Source: Pseudomonas lutea (GTDB lineage: Bacteria; Pseudomonadota; Gammaproteobacteria; Pseudomonadales; Pseudomonadaceae). From it: a DNA stretch of 64,000 nt. A program made the translations under genes and the position numbers. A model generated the notes under the pieces. The model saw only the letters and a program-made list of their open reading frames with translations, was not told where the DNA came from and did not search any database. The stretch spans positions 186,001 through 250,000 of the forward strand of contig NZ_JRMB01000004.1 of the NCBI RefSeq assembly GCF_000759445.1, given 5' to 3'. Positions 48,699-59,273 of the stretch are shown here, one piece after another (within the stretch, counting starts at the first letter, position 1; each line of letters begins with the position of its first letter).

Positions 48699-49916
48699 AT
48701 GGCAGACCAAGGTTCGCCGCGCCGCTTTGCGCGCATCGATCGACTCCCCCCTTATGTGTTCAATATCACCGCCGAGCTGAAGATGGCCGCTCGCCGCCGT
48801 GGTGAGGACATCATCGACTTGAGCATGGGCAACCCCGACGGGGCAACGCCACCTCACATTGTCGAGAAACTGGTCACCGTCGCCCAACGTGAAGACACTC
48901 ACGGCTACTCGACTTCGCGTGGCATCCCGCGTCTGCGTCGGGCGATCTCCAGTTGGTACAAGAAACGCTACGATGTCGACATCGACCCCGAAGATGAGGC
49001 CATCGTCACCATCGGCTCCAAAGAGGGCCTAGCGCATCTGATGCTCGCCACGCTGGACCAGGGCGACACCGTTCTGGTGCCGAACCCCAGCTACCCGATT
49101 CACATCTACGGGGCTGTCATCGCTGGCGCCCAGGTGCGGTCCGTTCCATTGGTGCCAGGCGTGGACTTCTTCGCCGAGCTGGAAAAGGCCATCCGTGGCT
49201 CGATCCCGAAACCCAAGATGATGATCCTCGGTTTCCCGTCCAACCCGACCGCCCAATGCGTCGAACTCGACTTCTTTGAGCGCGTCGTAGCGCTCGCCAA
49301 ACAGTACGACGTCCTGGTGGTGCACGACCTGGCCTACGCCGACATCGTCTATGACGGCTGGAAAGCCCCTTCGATCATGCAGGTGCCCGGCGCCAAGGAC
49401 ATTGCGGTGGAGTTTTTCACCCTGTCCAAGAGCTACAACATGGCGGGCTGGCGCATCGGCTTCATGGTCGGCAATCCCGAATTGGTCAACGCGCTGGCTC
49501 GCATCAAGAGCTATCACGACTACGGCACGTTCACGCCGCTGCAAGTCGCGGCCATCGCAGCGTTGGAAGGCGACCAGCAATGCGTGCTCGACATCGCCGA
49601 GCAATACCGTCAGCGCCGCAATGTGCTCGTCAAAGGCCTGCATGAGTTGGGCTGGATGGTCGAAAACCCGAAAGCGTCGATGTACGTCTGGGCCAAGATT
49701 CCCGAGGCTTACGCGCATTTGGGTTCGCTGGAGTTCGCCAAAAAGCTGCTGGCCGAAGCCAAAGTCTGCGTTTCACCGGGTGTCGGTTTTGGTGAGTATG
49801 GCGACGACCACGTGCGCTTCGCGCTGATCGAGAATCAGGATCGGATTCGTCAGGCCGTGCGGGGCATTCGCGGGATGTTCAGGGCGGATGGGCTGTTGCC
49901 TGCCAAGGCTGTCTGA
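48699..49916 (+). CDS. alaC: Alanine aminotransferase-type class I aminotransferase
   Basis: A 405-residue PLP aminotransferase. It begins [21 protein letters not shown], has [17 protein letters not shown], the pocket motif [10 protein letters not shown], and the catalytic lysine in [17 protein letters not shown]. These features match the AlaC group, which makes alanine from pyruvate and glutamate. A single gene with its own terminator, between the TraX gene and glyA. The exact substrate is inferred from family. Confidence 0.85.
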   Translation: MADQGSPRRFARIDRLPPYVFNITAELKMAARRRGEDIIDLSMGNPDGATPPHIVEKLVTVAQREDTHGYSTSRGIPRLRRAISSWYKKRYDVDIDPEDEAIVTIGSKEGLAHLMLATLDQGDTVLVPNPSYPIHIYGAVIAGAQVRSVPLVPGVDFFAELEKAIRGSIPKPKMMILGFPSNPTAQCVELDFFERVVALAKQYDVLVVHDLAYADIVYDGWKAPSIMQVPGAKDIAVEFFTLSKSYNMAGWRIGFMVGNPELVNALARIKSYHDYGTFTPLQVAAIAALEGDQQCVLDIAEQYRQRRNVLVKGLHELGWMVENPKASMYVWAKIPEAYAHLGSLEFAKKLLAEAKVCVSPGVGFGEYGDDHVRFALIENQDRIRQAVRGIRGMFRADGLLPAKAV

Positions 49917-49937
49917 TCGCGACATCGAGTCACCCAG

Positions 49938-49962
49938 ATCCCCGGCCCCGTCCGGGGATTTT
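49938..49962 (+). terminator. Terminator after the aminotransferase
   Basis: ATCCCCGG-CCCCGT-CCGGGGAT then TTTC. Strong stem, short T-run. Confidence 0.82.
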
Positions 49963-50232
49963 CATGTGCATTGCGCTTTCGTGTAGGAGCGCGCTTGCCC
50001 GCGAAGGCGTCAATTCAGACGGCTAAAACAGCCTGACACCGCGCTACCCATGCCTGCAAAGCGCAGCGGCAACCGCTCATTTATCCCTCCCCGCCAAACC
50101 ATGTCGTAAACGCACCATTGCGTGGCGTGCGCAGGCATCTGGGCTGTCTGCGTCAGCCCTAACATCGGTTCAAAGGGCAGTTCAAAGCTCTGTCGATCAT
50201 TCAGGCGCCGCGCCGCCGCTGGGAGAACCGCG
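49963..50232 (+). promoter_or_regulatory. glyA-sox operon upstream region with a single REP
   Basis: Holds a single family-B REP at 49982-50005 and otherwise no gene. CCATGTCG (near 50100), the complement of a word also present in the gbcA/gbcB gap, may be part of a shared activator site. The glyA promoter must lie here. Confidence 0.45.
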
Positions 50233-51486
50233 ATGTTCAGCAAGCAAGACCAGATTCAAGGTTATGACGATGCACTGTTGGCGGCGATGAATGCCGAGGA
50301 GCAACGTCAGGAAGACCATATCGAGCTGATCGCCTCCGAGAACTACACCAGCAAGCGCGTCATGCAGGCGCAAGGCAGCGGCCTGACCAACAAGTATGCC
50401 GAGGGCTATCCCGGCAAGCGTTACTACGGCGGCTGCGAGCACGTCGACAAGGTTGAACAACTGGCGATCGATCGCGCCAAGCTGCTGTTCGGCGCAGATT
50501 ACGCCAACGTTCAACCGCACTCCGGGTCATCGGCCAACAGCGCGGTTTATCTGGCGCTGCTGCAGGCAGGCGATACCTTGCTCGGCATGAGCCTGGCCCA
50601 CGGCGGCCACTTGACCCACGGCGCCAAGGTGTCTTCGTCGGGCAAGCTGTACAACGCCGTGCAGTACGGCATCGACGTCGCCACCGGGCTGATCGACTAC
50701 GACGAAGTCGAGCGACTGGCCGTTGAGCACAAACCGAAGATGATCGTCGCCGGGTTTTCGGCCTACTCCAAGACTCTGGATTTCCCACGCTTTCGTCAGA
50801 TCGCCGACAAAGTCGGTGCGCTGCTGTTCGTCGACATGGCCCACGTGGCCGGTCTGGTCGCCGCGGGCCTGTACCCCAACCCGCTGCCATACGCCGACGT
50901 AGTGACCACCACCACTCACAAAACCCTGCGTGGCCCACGTGGCGGCCTGATCCTGGCCAAGGCCAACGAAGAGATCGAGAAGAAGCTTAATTCCGCCGTG
51001 TTCCCGGGCGCTCAGGGTGGCCCGCTGATGCACGTGATCGCCGGCAAGGCGGTGTGCTTCAAAGAAGCCATGGAGCCCGGTTTCAAAGCTTATCAACAGC
51101 AGGTCATCGACAACGCTCAGGCGATGGCGCAGGTATTTATTGATCGCGGCTACGACGTGGTCTCGGGCGGGACGGATAACCACCTGTTTTTGGTCAGCCT
51201 GATTCGTCAGGGCCTGACTGGCAAGGATGCGGACGCAGCGCTGGGCCGCGCGCACATTACCGTCAACAAAAATGCCGTACCAAACGATCCGCAATCGCCG
51301 TTCGTGACCTCGGGGCTGCGCATCGGCACTCCGGCGGTGACCACCCGCGGCTTCAAAGTTACTCAATGCATCACGCTGGCAGGCTGGATCTGCGACATCC
51401 TCGACAACCTCGGTGACGCCGATGTCGAGGCCAACGTTGCCGACCAAGTCGCCGCGCTGTGCGCCGATTTCCCGGTTTACCGCTGA
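50233..51486 (+). CDS. glyA: Serine hydroxymethyltransferase (sox-linked)
   Basis: A 417-residue PLP enzyme interconverting serine and glycine with 5,10-methylene-THF. Seen are [40 protein letters not shown] and the catalytic lysine in [14 protein letters not shown]. The ATG at 50233 has GGGAG 7 nt upstream; the open frame begins 37 codons earlier but without a site. Being first in the sox operon, it can use glycine and methylene-THF from sarcosine oxidase to make serine. Confidence 0.96.
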   Translation: MFSKQDQIQGYDDALLAAMNAEEQRQEDHIELIASENYTSKRVMQAQGSGLTNKYAEGYPGKRYYGGCEHVDKVEQLAIDRAKLLFGADYANVQPHSGSSANSAVYLALLQAGDTLLGMSLAHGGHLTHGAKVSSSGKLYNAVQYGIDVATGLIDYDEVERLAVEHKPKMIVAGFSAYSKTLDFPRFRQIADKVGALLFVDMAHVAGLVAAGLYPNPLPYADVVTTTTHKTLRGPRGGLILAKANEEIEKKLNSAVFPGAQGGPLMHVIAGKAVCFKEAMEPGFKAYQQQVIDNAQAMAQVFIDRGYDVVSGGTDNHLFLVSLIRQGLTGKDADAALGRAHITVNKNAVPNDPQSPFVTSGLRIGTPAVTTRGFKVTQCITLAGWICDILDNLGDADVEANVADQVAALCADFPVYR

Positions 51487-51501
51487 GTCAGGAGTCGCAC
51501 C

Positions 51502-52752
51502 ATGCAGCATTACTCGGGCTTCGGCCTCTTCAAACACTCCCTCAGCCATCACGAAAACTGGCAGCGCATGTGGCGCACGCCGACCCCCAAAAAAGTCTAT
51601 GACGTGGTCATTGTGGGCGGCGGCGGCCACGGCCTGGCGACGGCCTATTACCTGGCCAAAGAGCACGGCATCACCAACGTCGCCGTGGTCGAAAAAGGCT
51701 GGTTGGGCGGTGGCAATACGGCACGTAACACAACCATCGTGCGTTCCAACTACTTGTGGGACGAGTCCGCGCATCTTTACGAGCACGCGATGAAGTTATG
51801 GGAAGGCCTGTCTCAGGACCTCAACTACAACGTCATGTTTTCCCAGCGCGGCGTTTACAACCTGTGCCACACCCTGCAGGACATGCGTGACTCCGAGCGC
51901 CGCGTCAGCGCCAACCGCCTCAACGGCGTAGATGGCGAGTTGCTTAACAGCCAGCAGGTGGCCGACGAGATTCCATACCTCGACTGCTCGAAAAACACCC
52001 GTTACCCGATCATTGGCGCCACCGTGCAACGTCGCGGCGGTGTCGCGCGCCACGACGCCGTGGCCTGGGGCTTTGCTCGCGCCGCCGATGCGTTGGGCGT
52101 GGATTTGATTCAGCAGACCGAAGTGACCGGCTTCCGCAAGGAAAACGGCGTGTGCATTGGCGTTGAAACCAACAAGGGATTCATCGGCGCCAAGCGCGTC
52201 GGTGTAGTCACTGCGGGCAACTCCGGCCACATGGCCAAGCTCGCCGGCTTCCGCCTGCCGGTGGAATCCCACCCGCTGCAAGCACTGGTGTCCGAGCCGA
52301 TCAAGCCGATTATCGACAGCGTGATCATGTCCAACGCCGTACACGGCTATATCAGCCAGTCGGACAAAGGCGACCTGGTGATCGGTGCGGGTATCGACAG
52401 CTGGCTCGGCTACGGTCAGCGCGGTTCCTATCCCGTGATTGAGCACACCATTCAGGCCATCGTCGAAATGTTTCCGGTGCTGTCGCGGGTGCGCATGAAC
52501 CGTCAATGGGGCGGCATCGTCGACACCACGCCGGACGCCTGCCCGATCATCTCCAAAACGCCTGTGGCGAACATGTTCTTCAACTGCGGCTGGGGCACAG
52601 GTGGCTTCAAGGCCACGCCGGGCTCAGGCAACGTATTTGCGGCAAGCCTGGCCAAGGGCGAAATGCACCCGCTGGCCAAACCTTTCTCAATCGACCGGTT
52701 CCACAACGGCGCATTGATCGATGAACACGGCGCTGCGGCCGTAGCCCACTAA
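51502..52752 (+). CDS. soxB: Sarcosine oxidase, beta subunit
   Basis: A 416-residue flavoprotein subunit of heterotetrameric sarcosine oxidase. The dinucleotide motif [22 protein letters not shown] starts near residue 33. [20 protein letters not shown] and the C-terminal [16 protein letters not shown] are typical. It carries the sarcosine-oxidising site and covalent FMN in the family. 15 bp after glyA and 15 bp before soxD. Confidence 0.96.
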   Translation: MQHYSGFGLFKHSLSHHENWQRMWRTPTPKKVYDVVIVGGGGHGLATAYYLAKEHGITNVAVVEKGWLGGGNTARNTTIVRSNYLWDESAHLYEHAMKLWEGLSQDLNYNVMFSQRGVYNLCHTLQDMRDSERRVSANRLNGVDGELLNSQQVADEIPYLDCSKNTRYPIIGATVQRRGGVARHDAVAWGFARAADALGVDLIQQTEVTGFRKENGVCIGVETNKGFIGAKRVGVVTAGNSGHMAKLAGFRLPVESHPLQALVSEPIKPIIDSVIMSNAVHGYISQSDKGDLVIGAGIDSWLGYGQRGSYPVIEHTIQAIVEMFPVLSRVRMNRQWGGIVDTTPDACPIISKTPVANMFFNCGWGTGGFKATPGSGNVFAASLAKGEMHPLAKPFSIDRFHNGALIDEHGAAAVAH

Positions 52753-52767
52753 CAGAGGACTTTTCCC

Positions 52768-53082
52768 ATGCTGCATATCTTCTGTCCTCACTGTGGCGAA
52801 CTGCGCTCCGAAGAGGAATTCCACGTCTCCGGTCAGGCTCACATCGCGCGTCCGCTGGACCCGGCTGCCTGCACTGACGAGGAGTGGGGCGACTACATGT
52901 TCTTTCGCGACAACCCACGCGGTCTGCACCATGAGTTGTGGATTCACGCGGCGGGCTGCCGGCAGTACTTCAACACCACGCGAGACACCGTGACCTACGA
53001 GATTCTCGAAACCTACCGAATCGGCGTGCAGCCGCAGTTCGTTAACCCATCGCCTGCGATCAGAAAGGGAGATCAGGCATGA
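52768..53082 (+). CDS. soxD: Sarcosine oxidase, delta subunit
   Basis: A 104-residue small subunit that binds zinc: MLHIFCPHCGELRSEEEFHV, and a C-terminal part with GLHHELWIHAAGCRQYFNTTRD. The length is normal for the family. Its stop overlaps the soxA start (ATGA), so the two are coupled. Confidence 0.95.
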   Translation: MLHIFCPHCGELRSEEEFHVSGQAHIARPLDPAACTDEEWGDYMFFRDNPRGLHHELWIHAAGCRQYFNTTRDTVTYEILETYRIGVQPQFVNPSPAIRKGDQA

Positions 53083-56000
53083 GCCAGTCCAATCGCCTGC
53101 CCAATGGTGGCCGCATTGATCGCAGCAAGGCCCTGAATTTTAATTTCAACGGTCAGAGCTACCAGGGTTTCGAAGGTGACACGCTGGCGGCGGCCTTGCT
53201 CGCCAACGGCGTCGACATCATTGGCCGCAGCTTCAAATACTCTCGCCCTCGGGGCATCTTCGCGGCAGGTTCCGAAGAACCGAATGCCGTGCTGCAGATC
53301 GGCGCAACCGAAGCCACGCAGATCCCCAACGTGCGCGCCACGCAACAGGCGTTGTACGCGGGCCTTGTCGCCACCAGCACCAATGGCTGGCCGAGCGTCA
53401 ACACCGACATGATGGGCATTCTCGGCAAGGTCGGCGGCAAGCTGATGCCGCCGGGTTTCTACTACAAAACCTTCATGTACCCCCAGTCGTTCTGGATGAC
53501 CTACGAGAAGTACATTCGCAAGGCAGCGGGCCTGGGTCGCTCGCCGACGGAGCTGGATCCAGACACCTACGACAACTTCAATCAGCACTGCGACGTCCTG
53601 GTGGTCGGCGCGGGCCCTGCTGGCCTCGCGGCGGCACTGGCGGCAGGGCGCAGTGGTGCGCGTGTCATCGTGGCGGATGAGCAGGAAGAGTTCGGCGGTA
53701 GTCTTTTGGACAGCCGTGAAAGCCTGGACGGCAAGCCAGCTGCGGATTGGGTGGCGACGGTGGTTGCCGAGTTGGAAGGGCTGGCCAATGTCACCTTGCT
53801 GCCGCGTGCGACCGTCAACGGTTACCACGACCATAATTTCCTGACCATTCACGAGCGGCTGACCGATCATCTGGGCGACCGCGCCCCGATTGGTCAAGTG
53901 CGTCAGCGCATGCACCGTGTTCGCGCCAAGCGTGTGGTCCTTGCGACCGGCACCCATGAGCGTCCTTTGGTTTATGGCAACAACGACGTGCCGGGCAACA
54001 TGCTGGCGGGGGCCGTCTCCACCTATGTGCGCCGCTATGGCGTGGCGCCCGGGAAGAAACTGGTCCTGTCGACCAACAATGATTACGCCTACCGCGTGGC
54101 GCTGGACTGGCTCGACGCCGGCCTTCAGGTGGTAGCTGTCGCCGATGCGCGTCATAACCCGCGTGGCGCGCTGGTTGAGGAGGCCCGCGCCAAAGGCATC
54201 CGTATTCTTACCGGCAGCGCTGTGGTCGAAGCCCGGGGCAACAAACGCGTCAGCGGCGCCCGCGTGGCGGCCATCGACGTCAAAGCCCACAAGGTCGCCA
54301 GTCCTGGCGAATGGCTGGATTGCGATCTTGTCGCAAGCTCCGGCGGTTACAGCCCGATCGTCCACCTGGCCTCGCATTTGGGTGGTAAGCCGGTATGGCG
54401 CGAAGACATTCTCGGTTTCGTGCCGGGGGAGGCGCCGCAAAAACGGGTGTGCGTGGGGGGTGTAAACGGCGTCTATGCACTGGGCGATTCGTTGGCCGAC
54501 GGTTTCGAGGGCGGCGTTCGTGCGGCCAGCGAGGCCGGTTTCCAACCCGTTGAAGGCGTGTTGCCAAAGGCGCTGAGCCGCGTTGAGGAACCGACGCTGG
54601 CGTTGTTTCAAGTGCCGCACGAGAAGGGCACCGCGCGGGCGCCCAAGCAATTCGTCGACCTGCAGAATGACGTCACCGCCGCAGCCATCGAGTTGGCAAC
54701 GCGCGAAGGTTTCGAATCGGTCGAGCACGTCAAACGCTACACCGCGCTGGGCTTTGGTACCGATCAGGGCAAGCTGGGCAACGTCAACGGCCTGGCGATT
54801 GCAGCCCGCTCGCTGAACGTTTCAATACCGGAAATGGGCACCACCATGTTCCGCCCGAATTACACGCCGGTCACGTTTGGCGCCATTGCCGGACGGCATT
54901 GCGGGCACATTTTCGAGCCGGTGCGCTTCACCGCGCTGCATGCCTGGCACGTGAAAAACGGCGCTGAGTTCGAAGACGTCGGTCAGTGGAAGCGTCCTTG
55001 GTACTTCCCCAAAGCTGGCGAAGATATCCACGCTGCCGTGCGCCGCGAGTGCAAAGCCGTTCGCGATAGCGTAGGCCTGCTGGATGCCTCGACGCTGGGC
55101 AAGATCGACATTCAAGGTCCGGATGCGCGGGAGTTTCTAAACCGCATCTACACCAACGCCTGGACCAAGCTGGACGTGGGGAAAGCGCGTTACGGCCTGA
55201 TGTGCAAGGAAGACGGCATGGTCTTCGACGATGGCGTGACCGCGTGCATCGCCGACAACCATTTCATCATGACCACCACAACCGGCGGCGCTGCTCGGGT
55301 GCTGCAGTGGCTGGAGATTTACCAGCAGACCGAATGGCCGGACCTGAAGGTGTACTTCACGTCCGTCACCGATCACTACGCGACCCTGACGCTGTCGGGT
55401 CCCAACAGCCGCAAGCTGCTCAGCGAAGTGACCGACATCGATCTGGGCCGGGATGCGTTTCCGTTCATGACCTGGAAAGAAGGCCTGGTCGCTGGCGTGC
55501 CGGCTCGCGTGTTCCGGATTTCCTTCACCGGTGAGCTTTCCTACGAAGTAAACATCCAGGCTGACTACGCCATGGGTGTTCTCGAGAAAATCGCGGAAGC
55601 GGGCAAAGCGTATAACCTCACGCCTTACGGAACCGAGACCATGCACGTATTGCGTGCCGAGAAGGGCTTCATCATCGTCGGCCAGGACACTGACGGCTCG
55701 ATGACCCCGGATGACTTGAACATGGGCTGGTGCGTCGGCCGTACCAAACCGTTTTCATGGATCGGCCAGCGCGGCATGAACCGTGAGGACTGCGTGCGTG
55801 AAGATCGCAAGCAGCTGGTCGGACTCAAGCCGGTTGACCCGAATAAATGGCTGCCGGAAGGCGCGCAGTTGGTGTTCGACCCCAAGCAGTCGATTCCGAT
55901 GAAGATGGTTGGGCACGTGACATCCAGCTATGCAGCTAACTCGCTGGGTTATTCGTTCGCCATGGGTGTGGTGAAGGGCGGGCTCAAGCGCATGGGTGAG

Positions 56001-56099
56001 CGGGTGTTCGCACCGTTGGCGGATGGCTCGGTGATCGAGGCCGAAATCGTGTCGTCGGTGTTTTTCGATCCGAAGGGCGAGCAGCAGAACGTGGAGTGA
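53079..56099 (+). CDS. soxA: Sarcosine oxidase, alpha subunit
   Basis: A 1006-residue subunit. The N-terminal ferredoxin-like part has FNGQSYQGFEGDTLAAALLA. The FAD/NAD domain starts VLVVGAGPAGLAAALAAGRSG near residue 174, with a second nucleotide motif behind it. The C-terminal 400 residues are a GcvT-like THF-binding domain (GLLDASTLGKIDIQGPDAREFL, LNMGWCVGRTKPFSWIGQRG) that makes methylene-THF from the released one-carbon unit. Normal family length. Confidence 0.97.
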   Translation: MSQSNRLPNGGRIDRSKALNFNFNGQSYQGFEGDTLAAALLANGVDIIGRSFKYSRPRGIFAAGSEEPNAVLQIGATEATQIPNVRATQQALYAGLVATSTNGWPSVNTDMMGILGKVGGKLMPPGFYYKTFMYPQSFWMTYEKYIRKAAGLGRSPTELDPDTYDNFNQHCDVLVVGAGPAGLAAALAAGRSGARVIVADEQEEFGGSLLDSRESLDGKPAADWVATVVAELEGLANVTLLPRATVNGYHDHNFLTIHERLTDHLGDRAPIGQVRQRMHRVRAKRVVLATGTHERPLVYGNNDVPGNMLAGAVSTYVRRYGVAPGKKLVLSTNNDYAYRVALDWLDAGLQVVAVADARHNPRGALVEEARAKGIRILTGSAVVEARGNKRVSGARVAAIDVKAHKVASPGEWLDCDLVASSGGYSPIVHLASHLGGKPVWREDILGFVPGEAPQKRVCVGGVNGVYALGDSLADGFEGGVRAASEAGFQPVEGVLPKALSRVEEPTLALFQVPHEKGTARAPKQFVDLQNDVTAAAIELATREGFESVEHVKRYTALGFGTDQGKLGNVNGLAIAARSLNVSIPEMGTTMFRPNYTPVTFGAIAGRHCGHIFEPVRFTALHAWHVKNGAEFEDVGQWKRPWYFPKAGEDIHAAVRRECKAVRDSVGLLDASTLGKIDIQGPDAREFLNRIYTNAWTKLDVGKARYGLMCKEDGMVFDDGVTACIADNHFIMTTTTGGAARVLQWLEIYQQTEWPDLKVYFTSVTDHYATLTLSGPNSRKLLSEVTDIDLGRDAFPFMTWKEGLVAGVPARVFRISFTGELSYEVNIQADYAMGVLEKIAEAGKAYNLTPYGTETMHVLRAEKGFIIVGQDTDGSMTPDDLNMGWCVGRTKPFSWIGQRGMNREDCVREDRKQLVGLKPVDPNKWLPEGAQLVFDPKQSIPMKMVGHVTSSYAANSLGYSFAMGVVKGGLKRMGERVFAPLADGSVIEAEIVSSVFFDPKGEQQNVE

Positions 56100-56147
56100 C
56101 GGGACGGGCGAGCGGGGTATTGCTGAACACCCCCGCCGCCTGATCGG

Positions 56148-56172
56148 TTCGCCAGCAAGCCGGCTCCTACAG
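56148..56172 (-). repeat. Single REP, family A, between soxA and soxG
   Basis: Complement of GTAGGAGCCGGCTTGCTGGC; no second arm in the 144-bp gap. Confidence 0.78.
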
Positions 56173-56243
56173 GCTGCGCTCCATGCCCGACCCGGAACGC
56201 GGTCCGCGATGACTGAAACAACAGAATTCAACACAGGTGCTCT

Positions 56244-56876
56244 ATGACCACAGCCAACGTTTACCAGCAGCGTCCAGCGACCGATGTCAAAGCCGAATCG
56301 CCGCTGTTTCATGCTGACCTTCAGAGCTTGATTGGCAAAGGTCGCAGCAATCCGGGCGTCGTGCTGCGCGAGAAAAAACTGCTCGGCCACCTCACCCTGC
56401 GTGGCGATGGTCATGATCCGGCGTTCGCTGCGGGCGTGCACAAAGCATTGGGCATGGAGCTGCCGGGTGCGCTCGCGCTGGTAACCAGTGGCGACAGCTC
56501 GATTCAATGGCTGGGCCCTGATGAGTGGCTGCTGATCGTACCGACCGGCGAAGAGCTTGCCGCGGAGCAGAAGCTGCGTGACGCGCTAGCCGGTTTGCAC
56601 ATCGCCGTTGTGAACGTCAGCGGCGGTCAATCGTTGCTTGAGCTGACCGGGCCTAACGTTCGTGAAGTGCTGATGAAATCCACCAGCTACGACGTGCACC
56701 CGAACAACTTCCCGGTGGGCAAAGCCATCGGCACCGTGTTTGCCAAATCGCAACTGGTGATTCGCCGAACCGGCGAGGACACCTGGGAACTCGTTATCCG
56801 CCGCAGCTTCGCCGATTACTGGTGGATGTGGCTGCAGGACGCGAGCGCCGAATACGGTTTGAGCATCGCTGCCTGA
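56244..56876 (+). CDS. soxG: Sarcosine oxidase, gamma subunit
   Basis: A 210-residue GcvT-like subunit. It begins MTTANVYQQRPATDVKAESP, then LVTSGDSSIQWLGPDEWLLI and NVSGGQSLLELTGPNVREVL, the SoxG pattern. It completes the heterotetramer and, with the C-terminal domain of SoxA, shapes the THF site. Separated from soxA by 144 bp containing a REP. Confidence 0.93.
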   Translation: MTTANVYQQRPATDVKAESPLFHADLQSLIGKGRSNPGVVLREKKLLGHLTLRGDGHDPAFAAGVHKALGMELPGALALVTSGDSSIQWLGPDEWLLIVPTGEELAAEQKLRDALAGLHIAVVNVSGGQSLLELTGPNVREVLMKSTSYDVHPNNFPVGKAIGTVFAKSQLVIRRTGEDTWELVIRRSFADYWWMWLQDASAEYGLSIAA

Positions 56877-56895
56877 CTCCGGATTGCCGACGACC

Positions 56896-56918
56896 TATGG
56901 GAGCGAGCTTGCTCGCTA
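56896..56918 (+). repeat. Single REP, family D
   Basis: ATGGGAGCGAGCTTGCTCGC, related to the copy at 27205. Confidence 0.6.
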
Positions 56919-56924
56919 AGTACT

Positions 56925-57033
56925 GATCGTTCCCACGCTCGGCGTGGGAACGCCACCCCTGACGCTCCGCGTCACTTGGTGAGAGACGCGGAGCGTCCTG
57001 AACTGCATTCCCACGCAGAGCGTGGGAACGATC
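56925..57033. repeat. 109-bp inverted repeat ending 12 bp before purU
   Basis: The outer arms are GATCGTTCCCACGCTCGGCG and its near-complement, and the inner arms GACGCTCCGCGTC and GACGCGGAGCGTC. Each outer arm also contains its own small palindrome (CGTTCCCACGC...GCGTGGGAACG). The whole can fold into a long branched hairpin in the soxG-purU transcript, directly in front of the purU ribosome-binding site. Confidence 0.85.
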
Positions 57034-57045
57034 AAAGGAATACCT

Positions 57046-57903
57046 ATGAGCCGCGCCCCCGACACATGGATTTTGACTGCCGACTGCCCCAGCGTGCTAG
57101 GCACGGTGGATGCGGTGACGCGTTATCTGTTCGAGCAGGGCTGCTACGTCACCGAGCACCATTCGTTCGATGACCGGCTGTCCAGCCGTTTCTTCATACG
57201 GGTCGAGTTTCGTCAGCCAGACGGGTTCGACGAAGCGTCATTTCGTGCAGGCCTGGCCGAACGTGGCGAGTCGTTTGGCATGATCTTCGAACTCACTGCC
57301 CCCAACTATCGCCCCAAAGTGGTGATCATGGTCTCCAAGGCCGATCACTGCCTCAATGACCTGCTCTACCGCCAGCGCATCAATCAGCTGTCCATGGACG
57401 TCGTCGCGGTCGTCTCCAACCATCCGGACCTCGAACCGCTGGCGCGCTGGCACGACATTCCCTACTACCATTTCCCTCTGGACCCCAACGACAAACCGGC
57501 GCAGGAAGCCAGGGTGATGAAGGTCATTGAAGACACCGGCGCCGAGTTGGTGGTGCTCGCCCGCTACATGCAGGTGCTGTCGCCGGAGTTGTGCCGCAAG
57601 CTGGATGGCAAGGCAATCAACATCCACCACTCGCTGCTCCCGGGTTTCAAAGGTGCCAAGCCTTACCATCAGGCCTACAACAAGGGCGTGAAACTGGTCG
57701 GCGCGACAGCGCATTACATCAACAACGACCTGGACGAAGGCCCGATCATCGCCCAGGGCGTCGAAGCCGTGGACCACAGTCACTATCCCGAAGACCTGAT
57801 CGCCAAGGGCCGCGACATTGAAGGCCTGACCCTGGCGCGTGCTGTGGGATATCACATCGAGCGACGCGTGTTTCTCAATGCCAACAGGACGGTCGTACTG
57901 TAG
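57046..57903 (+). CDS. purU: Formyltetrahydrofolate deformylase
   Basis: A 285-residue enzyme hydrolysing 10-formyl-THF to formate and THF. The N-terminal ACT domain (TWILTADCPSVLGTVDAVTRYL) is followed by a formyltransferase-type domain with the catalytic Asn-His-Asp set in INIHHSLLPGFKGAKPYHQA and NDLDEGPI. AAAGGA lies 7-8 nt before the ATG at 57046. In this operon it frees THF loaded by sarcosine oxidation. Confidence 0.95.
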   Translation: MSRAPDTWILTADCPSVLGTVDAVTRYLFEQGCYVTEHHSFDDRLSSRFFIRVEFRQPDGFDEASFRAGLAERGESFGMIFELTAPNYRPKVVIMVSKADHCLNDLLYRQRINQLSMDVVAVVSNHPDLEPLARWHDIPYYHFPLDPNDKPAQEARVMKVIEDTGAELVVLARYMQVLSPELCRKLDGKAINIHHSLLPGFKGAKPYHQAYNKGVKLVGATAHYINNDLDEGPIIAQGVEAVDHSHYPEDLIAKGRDIEGLTLARAVGYHIERRVFLNANRTVVL

Positions 57904-57904
57904 G

Positions 57905-57985
57905 GGGTAGTTGCAAGCTTCAAGCTTCAAGCCGCAAGAAAAGGCGGCGTGCACACTTCTTGCGGCTTGTAGCTTGCCGCTCGAA
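57905..57985. repeat. Intergenic repeat rich in CTTCAAGC words
   Basis: TTGCAAGCTTCAAGCTTCAA then GCCGCAAG on the left and CTTGCGGCTTGTAGCTTGCC on the right can form a hairpin. It is related to the element at 2148-2238 and lies between purU and fdhA. Confidence 0.65.
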
Positions 57986-58031
57986 ACCCGATCCACTCTC
58001 TTCTACAACAACAAATAAAGAGGTGACATGT

Positions 58032-59231
58032 ATGTCTGGTAATCGTGGTGTGGTGTATCTCGGCTCAGGCAAGGTCGAAGTACAGAAGATCGACTATCCG
58101 AAGATGCAGGACCCGCGCGGCAAGAAGATCGAGCACGGGGTGATCTTGCGCGTGGTTTCCACCAACATTTGTGGTTCCGATCAGCACATGGTGCGTGGCC
58201 GGACGACGGCTCAGGTCGGCCTGGTTCTAGGACACGAAATCACCGGTGAAGTGATTGAGCGCGGCAGTGACGTCGAAAACCTGCAGATCGGCGACCTGGT
58301 GTCCGTGCCGTTCAACGTTGCCTGCGGCCGTTGCCGCTCGTGCAAAGAGCAACACACCGGCGTCTGCCTGACGGTTAACCCGGCCCGTGCCGGCGGTGCT
58401 TACGGTTACGTCGACATGGGCGACTGGACCGGCGGCCAGGCCGAGTACGTGCTGGTGCCTTATGCCGACTTCAACCTGCTCAAGCTGCCGGATCGCGACA
58501 AGGCGATGTCGAAGATCCGCGACCTGACTTGCCTGTCGGACATCCTCCCGACGGGGTATCACGGTGCAGTCACTGCCGGTGTGGGTCCGGGCAGCTCGGT
58601 GTACATCGCTGGCGCCGGTCCGGTGGGCCTTGCCGCTGCTGCATCGGCACGCTTGCTCGGCGCCGCAGTGGTCATCGTCGGCGACGTTAATCCGGTGCGC
58701 CTGGCCCATGCCAAGGCACAAGGTTTCGAGATTGCCGACCTGTCCAAGGACACGCCGCTGCACGAGCAGATCGCCGACCTGTTGGGCGAGCCTGAAGTGG
58801 ACTGCGCCGTCGATGCGGTGGGGTTTGAAGCGCGCGGCCATGGCCATGCGGGCGCCAAGGCCGAGGCACCGGCCACAGTACTTAATTCGCTGATGGGCGT
58901 GGTTCGTGTGGCCGGCAAGATCGGCATCCCTGGGCTTTACGTGACCGAAGACCCGGGCGCGGTCGATGCCGCTGCCAAAGTCGGCGCGCTGAGCATTCGT
59001 TTCGGTCTGGGCTGGGCGAAATCCCACAGCTTCCACACTGGCCAGACGCCAGTCATGAAGTACAACCGCCAATTGATGCAGGCGATCATGTGGGACCGCA
59101 TCAACATCGCCGATGTGGTGGGCGTGGAGGTCATCAGCCTCGACGACGCGCCTCGTGGTTACGGCGAGTTCGATGCCGGCGTGCCGAAGAAATTCGTCAT
59201 CGACCCGCACAAGTTGTTCAGCGCGGCTTGA
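58032..59231 (+). CDS. fdhA: Glutathione-independent formaldehyde dehydrogenase
   Basis: A 399-residue zinc alcohol-dehydrogenase-family enzyme oxidising formaldehyde to formate with NAD. Zinc and NAD motifs are STNICGSDQHMVRGR (catalytic Cys46 region), GHEITGEVIERG, the structural-zinc cysteines in NVACGRCRSCKEQHTGVC, and YIAGAGPVGLAAAASARLLG. GAGGTG lies 8 nt before the ATG at 58032. It detoxifies formaldehyde from the demethylation steps upstream. Confidence 0.96.
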   Translation: MSGNRGVVYLGSGKVEVQKIDYPKMQDPRGKKIEHGVILRVVSTNICGSDQHMVRGRTTAQVGLVLGHEITGEVIERGSDVENLQIGDLVSVPFNVACGRCRSCKEQHTGVCLTVNPARAGGAYGYVDMGDWTGGQAEYVLVPYADFNLLKLPDRDKAMSKIRDLTCLSDILPTGYHGAVTAGVGPGSSVYIAGAGPVGLAAAASARLLGAAVVIVGDVNPVRLAHAKAQGFEIADLSKDTPLHEQIADLLGEPEVDCAVDAVGFEARGHGHAGAKAEAPATVLNSLMGVVRVAGKIGIPGLYVTEDPGAVDAAAKVGALSIRFGLGWAKSHSFHTGQTPVMKYNRQLMQAIMWDRINIADVVGVEVISLDDAPRGYGEFDAGVPKKFVIDPHKLFSAA

Positions 59232-59246
59232 TCTTCTGATGCTGAC

Positions 59247-59273
59247 AAAAGGCGACCTTCGGGTCGCTTTTTT
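59247..59273 (+). terminator. Terminator after fdhA
   Basis: GCGACC-TTC-GGGTCGC followed by TTTTTT. It ends the glyA-sox-purU-fdhA run. Confidence 0.92.

Noticed and set aside
53073..54728. 551-residue open frame on the minus strand opposite soxA
   Set aside because: Antisense shadow of soxA; no independent signal.
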